Shown here in pieces: positions 4,974 to 5,918 of a DNA stretch of 5,918 nt. Below the pieces are notes generated by a model. It saw nothing but the letters and a program-made list of their open reading frames with translations, made no database searches and had not been told where the DNA came from. The DNA lies in assembly GCA_003248845.1 (NCBI GenBank), contig QFPD01000308.1, forward strand, positions 1 through 5,918. Direction: 5' to 3'. The position numbers were made by a program, and so were the translations under genes. Positions within the stretch are counted from its first letter, which is position 1. Each line of letters starts with the position of its first letter. The stretch is from Microbacterium sp. Lineage in GTDB: Bacteria; Actinomycetota; Actinomycetes; Actinomycetales; Microbacteriaceae.

Positions 4974-5918
4974 TGCGCTCCATGAACCAGCTCGGAAACG
5001 ACCTCTACACCGGCAAGACCTCGTTCCCGTTCGTCGGGCGACGCCGGCTGTGGTTCCTCATCGCGGCGATCCTCGTGATCGGCGCAGCGCTCGTGCCGCT
5101 GTTCCGCCCGATCCAGTTCTCGATCGAGTTCACCGGCGGGTCGCAGTTCACCGTGAGCGGCATCACGGCGCCCGACCAGGCGCTGGCGACGACCGCGGTG
5201 CAGTCGGTGGTGCCCGGCGCCACGACGAAGGTCACCACGATCGGCTCCGCCGACGGTGAGCAGTCGGTCCGCGTGCAGACCGATCAGATGACAGACGAGG
5301 AGACCCGCGCGGTCTCTGCTGCGCTTGCCGAGGCGTACAGCGTGTCGGCGGACGAGGTGAGCTCGTCGTTCATCGGCCCGAGCTGGGGCCAGGATGTCAC
5401 GCGCCAGTCGCTGTGGGGTCTCGCGATCTTCCTCGCGCTGACCTTCATCATCCTCGCGGTCTACTTCCGCACGTGGAAGATGTCGGTCGCTGCCATCATC
5501 GGCCTCGTCGACGTGCTCGTCATCACGGTCGGGGTGTACGCGCTGTTCGGGTTCGAGATCTCTCCGGCGGCCGTGATCGGGTTCCTGACGATCCTCTCGT
5601 ACTCGCTGTACGACACGACGGTCGTCTTCGACAAGATCCGTGAGAACACCCGCGAGGACGGTGAAGGGTCGGGACGCACGTTCGGAGAGTCGGTGAACCT
5701 GGCGGTCAATCAGACGCTGATCCGCTCGATCAACACGACCGTCGTCGCCGCCATCCCCACGGGCGCGATCCTCTTCATCGGCGCGCTGTGGCTGGGAGCG
5801 CAGACGCTGACCGACATCTCTCTGTCGATCTTCGTCGGAACGATCGTCGCCGCGTACTCGACGCTCTTCGTCGCGGCCCCGCTGTTCTCGCTCCTGCGGG
5901 AGAACGAGCCGGAGATCA
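4973..5918 (+). CDS. secF: protein translocase subunit SecF, 3' end missing
   Basis: SecF is the partner of SecD in the proton-driven Sec accessory complex. The frame opens at ATG 4973, which shares one base with the secD TGA (TGATG), and is still open at base 5918, giving 315 complete codons with no stop. SecF is usually about 300-400 residues in actinobacteria, so the missing part is probably a charged cytosolic tail. Order of parts: a short cytosolic N-terminus, TM1 at about 26-44, then IEFTGGSQF (51-59), a conservative Glu variant of the usual DFTGG, and the periplasmic-type P4 domain to about 140. Five more helices begin near residue 147 (LWGLAIFLALTFIILAVYF). LSYSLYDTTVVFDKIREN carries Asp214, the counterpart of Thermus SecF Asp637, followed by VNQTLIRSINTTVV. 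Overlapping stop and start plus the strong ribosome site indicate co-translation with secD. Confidence 0.96.
   Translation, partial: MRSMNQLGNDLYTGKTSFPFVGRRRLWFLIAAILVIGAALVPLFRPIQFSIEFTGGSQFTVSGITAPDQALATTAVQSVVPGATTKVTTIGSADGEQSVRVQTDQMTDEETRAVSAALAEAYSVSADEVSSSFIGPSWGQDVTRQSLWGLAIFLALTFIILAVYFRTWKMSVAAIIGLVDVLVITVGVYALFGFEISPAAVIGFLTILSYSLYDTTVVFDKIRENTREDGEGSGRTFGESVNLAVNQTLIRSINTTVVAAIPTGAILFIGALWLGAQTLTDISLSIFVGTIVAAYSTLFVAAPLFSLLRENEPEI

Overview
This is a high-GC window with strong G/C bias at third codon positions. It carries seven co-directional genes on the + strand in the order yebC (5' end missing) - ruvC - ruvA - ruvB - yajC - secD - secF (3' end missing). This arrangement is typical of Actinobacteria. 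The wording of the proteins (RuvB, the SecD TADSF motif, the YajC start) and the LexA-type site suggest a Microbacterium-like member of the Microbacteriaceae. That placement rests on recognition, not on a search.

Layout. 1-495 is the C-terminal two thirds of YebC. 496-585 is a 90-nt gap with a short hairpin and a promoter-like TAGCGT just before ruvC. 586-1167 is RuvC with all four catalytic acidic residues. 1168-1243 holds a near-perfect actinobacterial SOS (LexA) box and a second TAGNGT -10-like element just before ruvA. 1244-1714 is RuvA, unusually short at 156 residues. 1707-2741 is a complete RuvB. 2742-2823 is an 82-nt gap with a perfect TATAAT across the ruvB stop and a copy of what looks like a dispersed repeat. 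2824-3291 is YajC, 3267-4973 SecD and 4973-5918 SecF, which runs off the right edge.

How the genes work together. RuvA, RuvB and RuvC form the Holliday-junction branch migration and resolution machine. The SOS box placed between ruvC and ruvA suggests ruvAB is DNA-damage inducible with its own promoter, while ruvC is transcribed separately or basally. YajC, SecD and SecF form the accessory module of the Sec translocon, which uses the proton motive force to help release exported proteins.

Most notable points. (1) The ruvA reading frame stops where the domain II-III linker should lead into domain III, the RuvB-contacting domain, and ruvB begins immediately, so domain III is absent. (2) A LexA box lies over the ruvA promoter. 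(3) yajC and secD overlap by 25 nt at a junction with no ribosome binding site, which looks like a small deletion or a start-site problem. Two compressed junctions in 1.6 kb could be real deletions or assembly errors. I see no new multi-gene system here: the gene content is conserved housekeeping.
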